Positions 29,184 through 38,421 of a stretch of DNA of 64,000 nt are shown here, piece after piece. Under the pieces are notes generated by a model. The model searched no databases. It saw only the letters and a program-made list of their open reading frames with translations, and was not told the DNA's origin. The DNA is from Pseudofulvimonas gallinarii (lineage in GTDB: Bacteria; Pseudomonadota; Gammaproteobacteria; Xanthomonadales; UBA2363), in the NCBI RefSeq assembly GCF_004343305.1, contig NZ_SMAF01000016.1:1-64000 (forward strand), written 5' to 3'. Positions within the stretch are counted from its first letter, which is position 1; each line of letters opens with the position of its first letter. Both the position numbers and the translations under genes were made by a program.

Positions 29184-31100
29184 ATGAGGCATCGTGATCT
29201 TGCCGGTCGGCTCCTGCTGGAGCCGACGCGTCCTCCCGACGAGGCAGCCGGACCGGCCAGCACACAGGTTTGCCTGCGCTGGCCGGTTCCGCCGCGCGGC
29301 CCGTTGCTGACCCGGCTGCTGGCACTGCTGCTGGGTCTTTTCATTCCGGCCGCGCTGTCCGTTGCGGTCGTGCCGGATGAGTTCGATGCACTGCTGCGTC
29401 GTGCCGACGACGTCAAGTCGGCAGACCCCCGGGCGTTCCGTTCAATGCTTGAACGGATGGAACAGCTGACGTCCGCGGCTTCGCAGGTCCAGCTGGAGCA
29501 GCTGCGTTACCTGCAGATATACCGCATGTCGCTGGACGGACAGTTCCCGCAGGCGATTGCCGCGCTGCGGGAGCTGGCGACGGAAGCGACCGACGTATCG
29601 ACGCGTTTCCGCGCCACGGCATTCCTCGCCAACAACTACGCGGGGACCCGGGATTTCGCGGCCGGGCTGGATGCATTGAACCAGGCACTGGCGATGCTTC
29701 CCGCCATCGAGGACACCAACATCCGGCACCAGGGTTACCTCGCCGCTGCCATCCTCTACAACCAGGCCGGCCAGTACGACCTTGCGCTTCGCTACGTCGA
29801 TATCACCCTCGGCGAGCCGGCAAGCGGACGCAGCCGCTGCATTGCCGGCATCATGCGGCTGGAAGCCCTGTTCGCCCTGGGCCGGCTGCCCTCGGATGCC
29901 CGTGGCCTGGACGGCAGTGTCGAGGAGTGCGAGCGGCATGGCGAACAGCTGCTCTCGGAATTCGTCCGCGGCTTCCAGGCACGCGTCCTGTTCAACGGCG
30001 GCGATGCGGCCGCTGCGGCGCGGCTGCTCGAGAGCCGCCTAGACGCCGTCGCAAGCTCCGAATACCCGCGACTCATTGCCGAACACCACGCCTTGCTGGC
30101 GGAAGCCCGGCTGGCGCTCGGCGATGCCGCAGCCGCGCGGCGGCACGCCCAGCGCGCGATCGACGCCAGCGAGGGCGTGGAATTTTCGTTGCCGCTGGTG
30201 ACCGCCTTTCGCGTCCTCTCGCGTGAGGCGGAGATGCGCGGGGATGCCGCCAGTGCGCTGGCGCACCACCGGCGCTGGGCCGCCGTCGATCGCGCCTATA
30301 TCGACGATATCAAGGCGCGTGAACTGGCCTACCAGCTGGCCCAGCACGACAGCCTGCAGAAGACGCATACCATCGAGCTGCTCAACCAGCGCAACAAGCT
30401 GCTGGAGCTTGAAAGCGAGGTCAACAAGCAGGCCGCCAACAACAACCGGCTGGCGATCGCGATGCTGGTCGTGCTGCTGGCGTCCATCGCGCTGTGGGCC
30501 TACCTCACCAAGCGCGAGCAGTTGCGGTTCCGTCGCCTCGCGCAGACCGACGCGCTGACCGGCATCAGCAACCGCCTCTACTTCAGCGAGCGCGCACCGC
30601 AGATCCTCGAGGAATGCGCGCAACGCGGTCGCCCCGCGGCGCTGGTCATGTTCGACCTGGACGCTTTCAAGTCGATCAACGACCGCCACGGTCACGCCTG
30701 CGGCGACTGGGTGCTGGCCGAGGTGGCCCGCCGAGTGAGTGCGCTGTGCGGGGAGGGCGACCTGTTCGCCCGCCTGGGTGGCGAGGAATTCGCGATCCTC
30801 CGTGCCGGCGCCGACGTGGAAACCGCACTGGTGCTGGCCAACCGCTGCCGCGAGGCCATTTCATCGATCGATACGTCGCTCGCCGGCCCGCGCTTTTCCG
30901 TCAGTGCCAGCTTCGGCGTGGCGATGGCCGCGCCTTCGCCCGGCGGCAGCCTGGATGCGCTGCTGATCCACGCCGACATCGCGCTGTATTGCGCCAAGTC
31001 CGAAGGCCGCAACCGCGTCAGCGTGCATGGCGTGGCGGAGTGCCCGCGCTCGCCGGACGGGACGCCGGCGAACAGCCCGTCACCGCCGGCGAAGGCCTGA
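29184..31100 (+). CDS. Membrane TPR protein with C-terminal GGDEF (diguanylate cyclase)
   Basis: 638 residues. A signal/anchor region (LLTRLLALLLGLFIPAALS) near 38-56 is followed by periplasmic TPR-like helical repeats (about 65-400), a coiled-coil (SLQKTHTIELLNQRNKLLEL), one transmembrane helix (AIAMLVVLLASIALWAYLT, about 423-442) and a cytoplasmic GGDEF domain with active-site GGEEF near 531. The inhibitory I-site RxxD is replaced by GEGD, so product feedback is likely lost. It makes c-di-GMP from two GTP. The first ATG (29184) is 48 bp past the precursor stop and may be co-transcribed; a later start is possible. Confidence 0.88.
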   Translation: MRHRDLAGRLLLEPTRPPDEAAGPASTQVCLRWPVPPRGPLLTRLLALLLGLFIPAALSVAVVPDEFDALLRRADDVKSADPRAFRSMLERMEQLTSAASQVQLEQLRYLQIYRMSLDGQFPQAIAALRELATEATDVSTRFRATAFLANNYAGTRDFAAGLDALNQALAMLPAIEDTNIRHQGYLAAAILYNQAGQYDLALRYVDITLGEPASGRSRCIAGIMRLEALFALGRLPSDARGLDGSVEECERHGEQLLSEFVRGFQARVLFNGGDAAAAARLLESRLDAVASSEYPRLIAEHHALLAEARLALGDAAAARRHAQRAIDASEGVEFSLPLVTAFRVLSREAEMRGDAASALAHHRRWAAVDRAYIDDIKARELAYQLAQHDSLQKTHTIELLNQRNKLLELESEVNKQAANNNRLAIAMLVVLLASIALWAYLTKREQLRFRRLAQTDALTGISNRLYFSERAPQILEECAQRGRPAALVMFDLDAFKSINDRHGHACGDWVLAEVARRVSALCGEGDLFARLGGEEFAILRAGADVETALVLANRCREAISSIDTSLAGPRFSVSASFGVAMAAPSPGGSLDALLIHADIALYCAKSEGRNRVSVHGVAECPRSPDGTPANSPSPPAKA

Positions 31101-31124
31101 CGGACTGTTGCGACCGGGTGGCGC

Positions 31125-31754
31125 TCAGGCCAGCACCGGGACGCCGGTCTTGGCCTGGACTTCCTCGAAAGACACGTCCGGTGCCAGCTCGACCAGCTTG
31201 AGTCCGTCCGGGGTCACGTCGAGCACGCACAGGTCGGTGATGATGCGGTGGACGCAGCCGACCCCGGTCAGCGGCAACGAGCACTCGGCGACGATCTTGT
31301 GCGCATCGCCCTTGGCGACGTGTTCCATCAGCACGACGACGCGCTTCACGCCGGCGACGAGGTCCATCGCGCCGCCCATGCCCTTGACCATCTTGCCGGG
31401 GATCATCCAGTTGGCGAGGTCGCCCTTGCCCGACACCTGCATGGCGCCGAGGATGGACAGGTTGATGTGGCCGCCGCGGATCATCGCGAAGGAGTCGGCG
31501 CTGGAGAAGAACGCCGCGCCCTTGCGCGCGGTGATGGTCTGCTTGCCGGCATTGATCAGGTCGGCATCGATTTCGTCCTCGTAGGGAAAACGGTCGATGC
31601 CGAGCAGTCCGTTCTCGCTCTGCAGCCACACGTCCATGCCTTCCGGGATGTAGTTCGCCACCAGCGTCGGCAGGCCGATGCCCAGGTTGACGTAAAAGCC
31701 GTCCTGCAGTTCCTTGGCGGCGCGCTGCGCCATTTCGTCACGATTCCAGGCCAT
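31125..31754 (-). CDS. scoB: 3-oxoacid (succinyl-CoA) CoA-transferase subunit B
   Basis: 209 residues. Small catalytic subunit of the alpha2beta2 CoA-transferase that moves CoA between succinyl-CoA and acetoacetate. The catalytic Glu is in [35 protein letters not shown] is a further signature. It lies two bases after the stop of the A subunit, so the two are one operon. The gene ends convergent with the GGDEF gene. Confidence 0.95.
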   Translation of the reverse strand: MAWNRDEMAQRAAKELQDGFYVNLGIGLPTLVANYIPEGMDVWLQSENGLLGIDRFPYEDEIDADLINAGKQTITARKGAAFFSSADSFAMIRGGHINLSILGAMQVSGKGDLANWMIPGKMVKGMGGAMDLVAGVKRVVVLMEHVAKGDAHKIVAECSLPLTGVGCVHRIITDLCVLDVTPDGLKLVELAPDVSFEEVQAKTGVPVLA

Positions 31755-31756
31755 GG

Positions 31757-32455
31757 TTACTTGCTCACCGTGCGTTGTTCGATGCGCTTCTCGGGCTGCG
31801 CGTTCAGGACGATGCGGTCGACGTAGATGCCGGGCAGGTGGACGTGGTCGGGATCGATGTCGCCGACCTCGACGATCTCCTCGACCTCGGCGACGCAGAC
31901 CCTGCCGGCAGTGGCGGCCATCGGGTTGAAGTTGCGCGCGGTCTTTCGGAACACCAGGTTGCCGGCCTTGTCGGCCTTCCAGGCTTTGACCAGAGCGACG
32001 TCGACGCGGATGCCGCGTTCCATGACGTACCACTCGCCGTCGAACTCGCGGGTTTCCTTGCCATCGGCGACGATGGTGCCGAAGCCGGTCTTGGTGAAGA
32101 AGGCCGGGATGCCGGCGCCACCGGCGCGCAGGCGCTCGGCCAGCGTGCCCTGCGGCGTGAACTCCAGCTCCAGTTCGCCGGCGAGGAACTGGCGCTCGAA
32201 CTCCTTGTTCTCGCCGACATAGGACGAAATCATCTTGCGGATCTGCCGCGTCTCCAGCAGCAGGCCGAGGCCGAAGCCGTCGACGCCGGCGTTGTTGGAG
32301 ACGACCGTCAGTCCCGTCCTGCCGGTGTCACGCAGGGCGGCGATCAGCGCTTCGGGAATGCCGCAGAGGCCGAAGCCGCCAACGGCCAGTGTATGGCCAT
32401 CCTGGATCAGGCCATCCAGGGCCGCCTGGGCGCTGGGATAGATTTTCTCGCTCAT
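31757..32455 (-). CDS. scoA: 3-oxoacid (succinyl-CoA) CoA-transferase subunit A
   Basis: 232 residues from ATG 32455. CoA-binding glycine loop is [49 protein letters not shown] and ELTPQG-like [19 protein letters not shown] are diagnostic for the alpha subunit. Forms the heterodimer with scoB immediately downstream. Likely used in ketone body, acetoacetate or branched-chain catabolism. Confidence 0.95.
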   Translation of the reverse strand: MSEKIYPSAQAALDGLIQDGHTLAVGGFGLCGIPEALIAALRDTGRTGLTVVSNNAGVDGFGLGLLLETRQIRKMISSYVGENKEFERQFLAGELELEFTPQGTLAERLRAGGAGIPAFFTKTGFGTIVADGKETREFDGEWYVMERGIRVDVALVKAWKADKAGNLVFRKTARNFNPMAATAGRVCVAEVEEIVEVGDIDPDHVHLPGIYVDRIVLNAQPEKRIEQRTVSK

Positions 32456-32604
32456 GGAACTCCTCATGCCATGCCGGGGGCGACGCGCGCGCCGGCGCAT
32501 CAATCCGCGGCATTCTGCCACGAGCGGCGATGGCCCGACCCCGGACCTTGGGGCAATCCCGGCGCTACCCGCGGCCCGCCGCGGCGGCTGTCGCGCCGCC
32601 CCGG

Positions 32605-33354
32605 CTAGACCAGGCGCAGGATCTGGATGCCGGCGATGGCCAGGATCAGGACGCCCACACCCAGCAGCAGCCCCCGCTGCGGGACATGCCGGACCACCCA
32701 GGCGGCCAGCGGCGCGGCCAGCCCGCCGCCGAGCAGCAGGCCGAGCGTCACCATGCCGAAGTTGAAACCCATCTCGCTGACGAAGGCGATGGTGATGGCG
32801 GTGGTCACGAAAAATTCGGCGGCATTGACGCTGCCGACGGTATGCCGGGGCGGCGTGCCCTGGGCGAGCAGGGTCGAGGTCGCCATCGGGCCCCAGCCGC
32901 CGCCACCGATGGCGTCGAGGAAGCCGGCACCCACACCGATGGCGGGGACGAAGCGTGCATCGCGCCGGGCCGCGCGCTGCCGCCAGCCCCGCCAGAGCAC
33001 GAACAGGCCCATCAGCACCAGATAGCCGAGCACCAGCGGCTTCAGCACGTCCGGCGACAGCCGCGACGCCAGCAGGGCGCCGGCGACGCCGCCGAGGCAG
33101 CCGGGCACCACCAGCCGCATGAACAGCTGCCGGTCGACATTGCCGAACCAGGCATGGGCGCCGCCGGAGATGCCGGTGGTGACCATTTCCGCCGCGTGCA
33201 CGCTGGCGCTGGCCTGTGCCGGCGGCACGCCCAGCGCCAGCAGGACCGAAGTCGAGATCAGGCCATAGGCCATGCCCAGCGCGCCATCGATGATCTGGGC
33301 GCCGAACCCCACCGCGACGAACAGCAGCAGCGTCCAGCCGGTTTCCAGTTCCAT
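32605..33354 (-). CDS. TSUP-family sulfite exporter (TauE/SafE) permease
   Basis: 249 residues, about eight hydrophobic helices in two repeats. The first half contains [20 protein letters not shown], and the second contains [20 protein letters not shown], the duplicated 'GxxxGxxxDxxxGxGxG' signature of TSUP permeases. They transport sulfite, sulfoacetate or related organosulfonates. It is upstream of scoA on the same strand with 150 bp between, so probably a separate unit. Confidence 0.9.
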   Translation of the reverse strand: MELETGWTLLLFVAVGFGAQIIDGALGMAYGLISTSVLLALGVPPAQASASVHAAEMVTTGISGGAHAWFGNVDRQLFMRLVVPGCLGGVAGALLASRLSPDVLKPLVLGYLVLMGLFVLWRGWRQRAARRDARFVPAIGVGAGFLDAIGGGGWGPMATSTLLAQGTPPRHTVGSVNAAEFFVTTAITIAFVSEMGFNFGMVTLGLLLGGGLAAPLAAWVVRHVPQRGLLLGVGVLILAIAGIQILRLV

Positions 33355-33547
33355 TCCGATAGGGACTCCGGATAAGTGTCCGGTTCATTTTCCACGGCCG
33401 CGTCCCGCGCATGTGAAGCAGTCGTTACGGGACCGTCCCGAAGGTCGGCCCCCTTGTCAGCAGCAGGTTGGGGCGAGTGCTGGCTTGCCTTGCGTCCGGG
33501 TCCTGTCGATGCTCGTCCAGGCGACTTGCAATACGGAGTACACGGCC

Positions 33548-34057
33548 ATGCAGATGACCACAGGCACGGCGGCCCAGGTCTGGCAGAGCGAGCTGCAGCA
33601 GGCACAGCAACGCCTGCATGTGCGGCTCAGCGAAAGCCAGGAAAGCTATCTGGTCTTCACCCTGATCCGGCACGCACGGGATGCGACGCTGTCCGGACGC
33701 ATCATGGCCATCGAACTGTTCGATGCGCTCGGCGAACCCGGCCGTTGCGGCAGCGATCGCCTGCGCGATGTCGGCGACCGCTGCCTGCTGATCGCAGGAC
33801 TGTTCCCTGGGCTGCGCGCGCGTCGCCGGGTCGATGCCGGCTACTACCAGGAAGTGGGACGCACCGCCTACGGCCTGCTCGGCGAGCGCGCGGGCAGCGC
33901 CCTGGCCACGCTGTATGCGGAGCTGGCGCGCAGTTATGGCGATCTCGTCCGCGTGCTGCTCGGCCTGCGCGTCGGCAGCGTGGATGGCCGGGGCTGCACC
34001 AAGGAAGCTCGGGTGGCCGTGCCCCTGCAGGAGGTCGTGGTCGCCGGCAACGCTTGA
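33548..34057 (+). CDS. Conserved hypothetical protein, helical
   Basis: 169 residues from ATG 33548 (GGAG about 10 bases upstream); the earlier in-frame starts lack a site. The sequence is mostly amphipathic helix (LQQAQQRLHVRLSESQESYL, then DAGYYQEVGRTAYGLLGERA). No transmembrane segment and no known motif. Lysobacterales genomes seem to carry similar proteins of unknown function. It lies 33 bp before mutM and may be co-transcribed with it. Confidence 0.65.
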   Translation: MQMTTGTAAQVWQSELQQAQQRLHVRLSESQESYLVFTLIRHARDATLSGRIMAIELFDALGEPGRCGSDRLRDVGDRCLLIAGLFPGLRARRRVDAGYYQEVGRTAYGLLGERAGSALATLYAELARSYGDLVRVLLGLRVGSVDGRGCTKEARVAVPLQEVVVAGNA

Positions 34058-34090
34058 CCGTCCGGCCGGCAAGGCCGGAAGCTGCCGGAC

Positions 34091-34903
34091 ATGCCCGAGT
34101 TGCCGGAAGTCGAAACCACGCGTCGCGGAATCGAGTCGCATGTACGCGGCCGGGTAGTCACCGGCGTCCAGTTGCGCGTGCCAGCCCTGCGTTGGCCGAT
34201 TCCGCCGGAGATCTCCGGGGTACTCCCGGGCAATGCGATCGGCGCCGTGCACCGGCGCGCCAAGTACCTGCTGCTGGAAACCGCGCCCGGCGACGTGCTC
34301 GTCCACCTGGGCATGAGCGGCGTGCTGCGGGTCCTGCCGGCGGACACACCGGCGCTCAGGCACGACCATGCCGACCTGCTGCTCGACGACGGCCGCCTGC
34401 TGCGCCTGAGCGATCCGCGCCGCTTCGGCAGCCTGCTCTGGCAACCACGCGGCGAGATCCATCCGCTGCTGCAGGGCCTTGGGCCGGAACCGCTGTCCGA
34501 CGGTTTCGACGGCGACCACCTCTGGCGCCTGTCGCGCGGCCGGCGCGCACCGGTCAAGGTCTTCCTGATGGACCAGGCGGTCGTCGTCGGCGTTGGCAAC
34601 ATCTATGCCGCCGAGGCCCTTTTCCGGGCCGGCATCCACCCGCTGCGCGCGGCTGGCCGGATTTCCCGCGAGCGATTCCATGCCCTCGCCGGTGCGGTGC
34701 GCGCGGTCCTCGCCCATGCCATCCGGCGCGGCGGCACGACGCTGCGTGATTTCCTCGACCCGGACGGCGCACCCGGCTACTTCGAGCAGGAGCTGTCCGT
34801 CTACGGCCGCGAAGGCGAGCCCTGCCGCCATTGCGGCACGCCGCTGCGTTCGCTGCGGCTGGCCGGCCGGGCCAGTTGCTACTGCCCGCGTTGCCAGCAC
34901 TGA
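34091..34903 (+). CDS. mutM: Formamidopyrimidine-DNA glycosylase
   Basis: 270 residues. Removes 8-oxoguanine and formamidopyrimidines with beta/delta lyase action. The N-terminal catalytic Pro and Glu are in MPELPEVETTRRG; HLGMSGVLRV and DPRRFGSLLW bind DNA. NIYAAEALFRAGIHP is the H2TH motif, and the zinc finger is CRHC...CPRC at the C-terminus. Full length for the family. Confidence 0.97.
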   Translation: MPELPEVETTRRGIESHVRGRVVTGVQLRVPALRWPIPPEISGVLPGNAIGAVHRRAKYLLLETAPGDVLVHLGMSGVLRVLPADTPALRHDHADLLLDDGRLLRLSDPRRFGSLLWQPRGEIHPLLQGLGPEPLSDGFDGDHLWRLSRGRRAPVKVFLMDQAVVVGVGNIYAAEALFRAGIHPLRAAGRISRERFHALAGAVRAVLAHAIRRGGTTLRDFLDPDGAPGYFEQELSVYGREGEPCRHCGTPLRSLRLAGRASCYCPRCQH

Positions 34904-34959
34904 GAAGCGCGTCACGGCCTGCGGCGCTAACATAGGCCGCAAACGCTCAGGAACCCGAC

Positions 34960-35517
34960 GTGTCCCAGGCCGACGACATTACCGTGCTCCTCGTCCGCGC
35001 CCGAGAGGGCGACGGCGACGCACTGGAAAAGCTGCTGCCGCAGGTCTATGACGAGCTGCGGACGCTGGCGCATCGCTACCTGATGCGCGAGAACGCCGGC
35101 CATACGCTGTCGACGACGGCGCTGGTGCACGAGGCCTACCTGCGGCTGTCCGCCGGTGCCAGCAACGACTGGCGCGACCGTGCGCATTTCTTCGGCTACG
35201 CCGCGACCATCATGCGCAACATCCTGGTCGACTACGCGCGTCGCCGTGGCGCCGCCAAGCGCGGTGGCGACAAGATCCCCGTCGACTGGGACAACTGCGA
35301 GGCCAGCGTCGAAGCGGTGGCCGCCGACATGCTGGCGCTGGACGAAGCGCTGACGCGGCTGGAACAGGCCGACCCCGCGCTGGCTCGCGTGGTCGAACTG
35401 CGTTTCTTCGCCGGGCTCTCGCTCGAGGAAACCGCCGAGGTCATCGGCCGCTCCACGCGCAGCGTCGATCGCGACTGGAACAAGGCGCGCGCCTTCCTCC
35501 ACCACGCGATGAGCTGA
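34960..35517 (+). CDS. ECF-family RNA polymerase sigma factor (kinase-linked group)
   Basis: 185 residues from GTG 34960. Sigma2 (about 15-95) includes YDELRTLAHRYLMRENAGHT and HFFGYAATIMRNILVDYARR; sigma4 (about 125-180) has VVELRFFAGLSLEETAEVIG and TRSVDRDWNKARAFL. In region 2.2 the usual acidic core-binding motif is replaced by LSTTALVHEAYLRL, with Ser51, Thr52 and Thr53 where Asp/Glu would be. It belongs to the TIGR02999/ECF43-like group whose members are genetically paired with Hanks kinases and activated by phosphorylation. The kinase gene starts 4 bp after this stop. Confidence 0.9.
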   Translation: MSQADDITVLLVRAREGDGDALEKLLPQVYDELRTLAHRYLMRENAGHTLSTTALVHEAYLRLSAGASNDWRDRAHFFGYAATIMRNILVDYARRRGAAKRGGDKIPVDWDNCEASVEAVAADMLALDEALTRLEQADPALARVVELRFFAGLSLEETAEVIGRSTRSVDRDWNKARAFLHHAMS

Positions 35518-35521
35518 CGCG

Positions 35522-38350
35522 GTGCGCGACTTCATCCAGCAGCGCTGGGCGGAACTGTCGCCACTGCTCGACGACGCGCTCGACATGCCGGAAAAACTTC
35601 GCGATCCGTGGCTGCAGAGCCTCGACCTCGAGCCGGCCATGCGCGAGGCGCTGGCGCAGCTGATCGTCGACTCGACGCGTCCCGGCCTGCTGGACGCCGG
35701 CAGCACCCGCATCGCGCGCGTGCTGGTCGACAACGATGACGACGTGGCGGACGAGGACAGGGAGATGCTCGCCGACTGGTGCGGGCGCCTGTTGGGACCG
35801 TTCCGGCTGATCCGGATGATCGGCCAGGGTGGCATGGCCAGCGTGTTCCTGGCCGAGCGCGAAGGCGGCGATTTCGCACAGCAGGTCGCCGTGAAGGTCC
35901 TGCGCCACGGCATGCTCGACCGCTTCGAGCAGCAGCGCTTCCTGCGCGAACGGCAGATCCTCGCCCGCCTGGAGCATCCGCGCATCGCCCGGCTGATCGA
36001 CGGCGGTGTCACCCGCGAAGGCGTGCCCTGGTTCGCCATGGAGTACGTCGAAGGCGTGCCGATCACGGAGTACTGCGATCGCGGGCGTCTGCCCGTGGAA
36101 GCGCGCCTTGGCTTGTTCCAGCAGGTCTGCGACGCCGTCGCGCACGCGCACCGCGCGCTGGTCGTGCATCGCGACCTGAAGCCGTCGAACATCCTGGTGT
36201 CCAGCGACGGCAAGCTGAAGCTGCTGGACTTCGGCATCGCGCGCCTGATCGAACATCCGGACGGGCGCAGCGCGCACACCGTCACGGAGACGTCGCGGCG
36301 CAGGCTGACGCCGGCCTATGCCGCACCCGAGCAGTGGCGCGGCGAGGCGACGACGACCGCGACCGATGTCTATGCGCTCGGCGTGCTGCTGCACGAGATG
36401 CTGGTCGGCGTGAAACCGGAGCGCCGCGACGACGACACCTTGCGGCTGCCATCGGCGGTGCTGCGCAGTCGCGAACATGCCGAGGCGCTGGCCCAGCGGC
36501 GGCGGTTGTCGCTGCCACAGCTGCGCCGACGCCTCAGCGGCGACATCGACATGATCCTGCGCCAGGCGCTGCATGCGCAGCCGCAGCGGCGCTATTCCTC
36601 GGTGGCCGCATTCGCCGAGGACATCGACCGCCACCTCGACAACCGCCCGGTGCGTGCGCGACCGGATTCGTTCTGGTACCGCAGCGAGCGCTTCCTGCTG
36701 CGCCACCGCATCAGCGTGGTCGCCGCGGTTCTGGTCCTGGCCAGCCTGGCCGCCGGCATCTGGGCGACGTGGCGGCAATCGCAGCAGACCGGCGAGGCGG
36801 CGCGACAGGCGCAGACGCAGGCGCTGCGGGCGGAAAGCGTCAAGCTCTTCCTGCTGGACCTGCTGCGCGGCGCCGCGCCCAACCAGGCCCAGGGCCGTGA
36901 AGTCACCGCCGTGGAACTCCTGGATCGCGGCGAGCGCCAGCTGCTGGAGGGCCTGGCCGACGAACCGGCCCTGCGCGCCGAACTGCTGCTGACGCTGGCC
37001 GGCGTGCAGCGCGAGCTCGGCCGGTACGACCGCGCCACGGTGCTGCTCGAACAGGCCGCTGCGATCGAAGGCGTGGACCCGGTCGTCCATGCCCTGGAAA
37101 CCGGTCGCGTCGCCCACGCCGAAGGACGCTTCGACGATGCCGAGCAGGTCCTGCGTCCGGCGCTGGCCCGCATCGCCAATGACCGCGATGACGTCGCCGC
37201 CGACGTGCGCATCGTGCTCGCGCAGGTGCTGGCCGACCGCAACCGCAAGGACGAAGCCGGTGCACTGGTGCGCGAGGCCGTGGCGATCGCGCAGCAGGCC
37301 ACCGGCAGCGAGCTGCAGCAGGCCGAAGCACTGGCCGCGCTGGCGCGCATCGAATACGCACGCGGCGAACTGGACAGCGCGGAAACAGCGATGACACAGG
37401 CGCTTGCCATCCAGCGCGGACGCCTTGGCGAGCACCACACCGACGTCGCGCGCAATCGCAACGATCTCGGCGTGATCCAGCTGCAGCGCGGCAACCTCGA
37501 TGCCGCGGCGGAGAACCTCGCCGCCGCGCTCGATACACGGCGGCAGCTGCTTGGACCGCGCCATGTCGACATCGCCTCCAGCCTGACCAACCTGGGTGGC
37601 GTGCATCGCCGCCGCGGCCAGGTCGACATCGCGGAGCGCTACCTGGCGGAATCGCACGAGATGCTGTCGGCGCTGTTTCCCGACGGCCATCCAGAGCGCG
37701 CCACGGCCAGCAACACGCTCGCGGTCCTGGCGCTGGAACGGGGTGCCGCCGATCTGGCGCTGGCGCGCATGGAACAGGCGGTTGCGGAAGCACGCGCCGC
37801 CTACGGGCCGTCGCATCCGACCGTGGCGACGCTGCTGGGCAACTATGCCTCCATGCTGCGCCAGGGCGGCCAGCTGGAGCGTGCCGAAACCGTGCAGCGC
37901 GAAAGCCTGGTCCTGCTGCGCACGGCACTGGGCGAAAAGCACCACCTCTACGCGGTCGGCCTGAGCGGACTGGCCTTCATCGAACTGGAGCAGGGTCGTC
38001 TTGAGCCTGCACAGCGCGGCTTCGAGGAAGCGGCCGCGACGATCTCCGCGACACTGGGCGAGACCCATCCTGACCTGGCCGCGGTGGAGACCGGACTGGC
38101 GGAAGTGGAACTGGCGCGAGGTCGCTTCGCACAGGCCCTCGCGCATGCCCGCAAGGCCGACGGGATCGCCGCAGCCGCGTTCCCGGCCGGACATCCGCGC
38201 ATCCGGCGCGGCCGGCTGGTACTGGCCCAGGCCCTGGCGCGGTCCGGTGACTGCGCGCAGGCACGCGCGCTGCATGCCGGGCTCGCCGACCGGGCATCGC
38301 CGGCCGAGCAGCCGCGGCTTTCAGATGTGGCCACCCACTGTCCGCGCTAG
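35522..38350 (+). CDS. Hanks-type Ser/Thr protein kinase with C-terminal TPRs
   Basis: 942 residues from GTG 35522. Kinase domain about 90-370: GQGGMASVFLAER loop, AVKVL lysine, catalytic VHRDLKPSNIL, DFGIARLIE and APE in AYAAPEQW. One transmembrane helix near 393-416 (ISVVAAVLVLASLAAGIWAT) puts the tail in the periplasm. Residues 450-930 are repeated TPR-like helices (Kinesin-light-chain type, for example LGEHHTDVARNRNDLGVIQL). It overlaps nothing but is only four bases from the ECF sigma gene. Likely to phosphorylate that sigma in response to a periplasmic signal. Confidence 0.93.
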   Translation: MRDFIQQRWAELSPLLDDALDMPEKLRDPWLQSLDLEPAMREALAQLIVDSTRPGLLDAGSTRIARVLVDNDDDVADEDREMLADWCGRLLGPFRLIRMIGQGGMASVFLAEREGGDFAQQVAVKVLRHGMLDRFEQQRFLRERQILARLEHPRIARLIDGGVTREGVPWFAMEYVEGVPITEYCDRGRLPVEARLGLFQQVCDAVAHAHRALVVHRDLKPSNILVSSDGKLKLLDFGIARLIEHPDGRSAHTVTETSRRRLTPAYAAPEQWRGEATTTATDVYALGVLLHEMLVGVKPERRDDDTLRLPSAVLRSREHAEALAQRRRLSLPQLRRRLSGDIDMILRQALHAQPQRRYSSVAAFAEDIDRHLDNRPVRARPDSFWYRSERFLLRHRISVVAAVLVLASLAAGIWATWRQSQQTGEAARQAQTQALRAESVKLFLLDLLRGAAPNQAQGREVTAVELLDRGERQLLEGLADEPALRAELLLTLAGVQRELGRYDRATVLLEQAAAIEGVDPVVHALETGRVAHAEGRFDDAEQVLRPALARIANDRDDVAADVRIVLAQVLADRNRKDEAGALVREAVAIAQQATGSELQQAEALAALARIEYARGELDSAETAMTQALAIQRGRLGEHHTDVARNRNDLGVIQLQRGNLDAAAENLAAALDTRRQLLGPRHVDIASSLTNLGGVHRRRGQVDIAERYLAESHEMLSALFPDGHPERATASNTLAVLALERGAADLALARMEQAVAEARAAYGPSHPTVATLLGNYASMLRQGGQLERAETVQRESLVLLRTALGEKHHLYAVGLSGLAFIELEQGRLEPAQRGFEEAAATISATLGETHPDLAAVETGLAEVELARGRFAQALAHARKADGIAAAAFPAGHPRIRRGRLVLAQALARSGDCAQARALHAGLADRASPAEQPRLSDVATHCPR

Positions 38351-38421
38351 GGTCGGCGCCGGTCGAACGGGCCATCGCCGCCAGCGCGGCCACGGTCGCG
38401 GTCGCGCGGCTGCGAAGTGGA

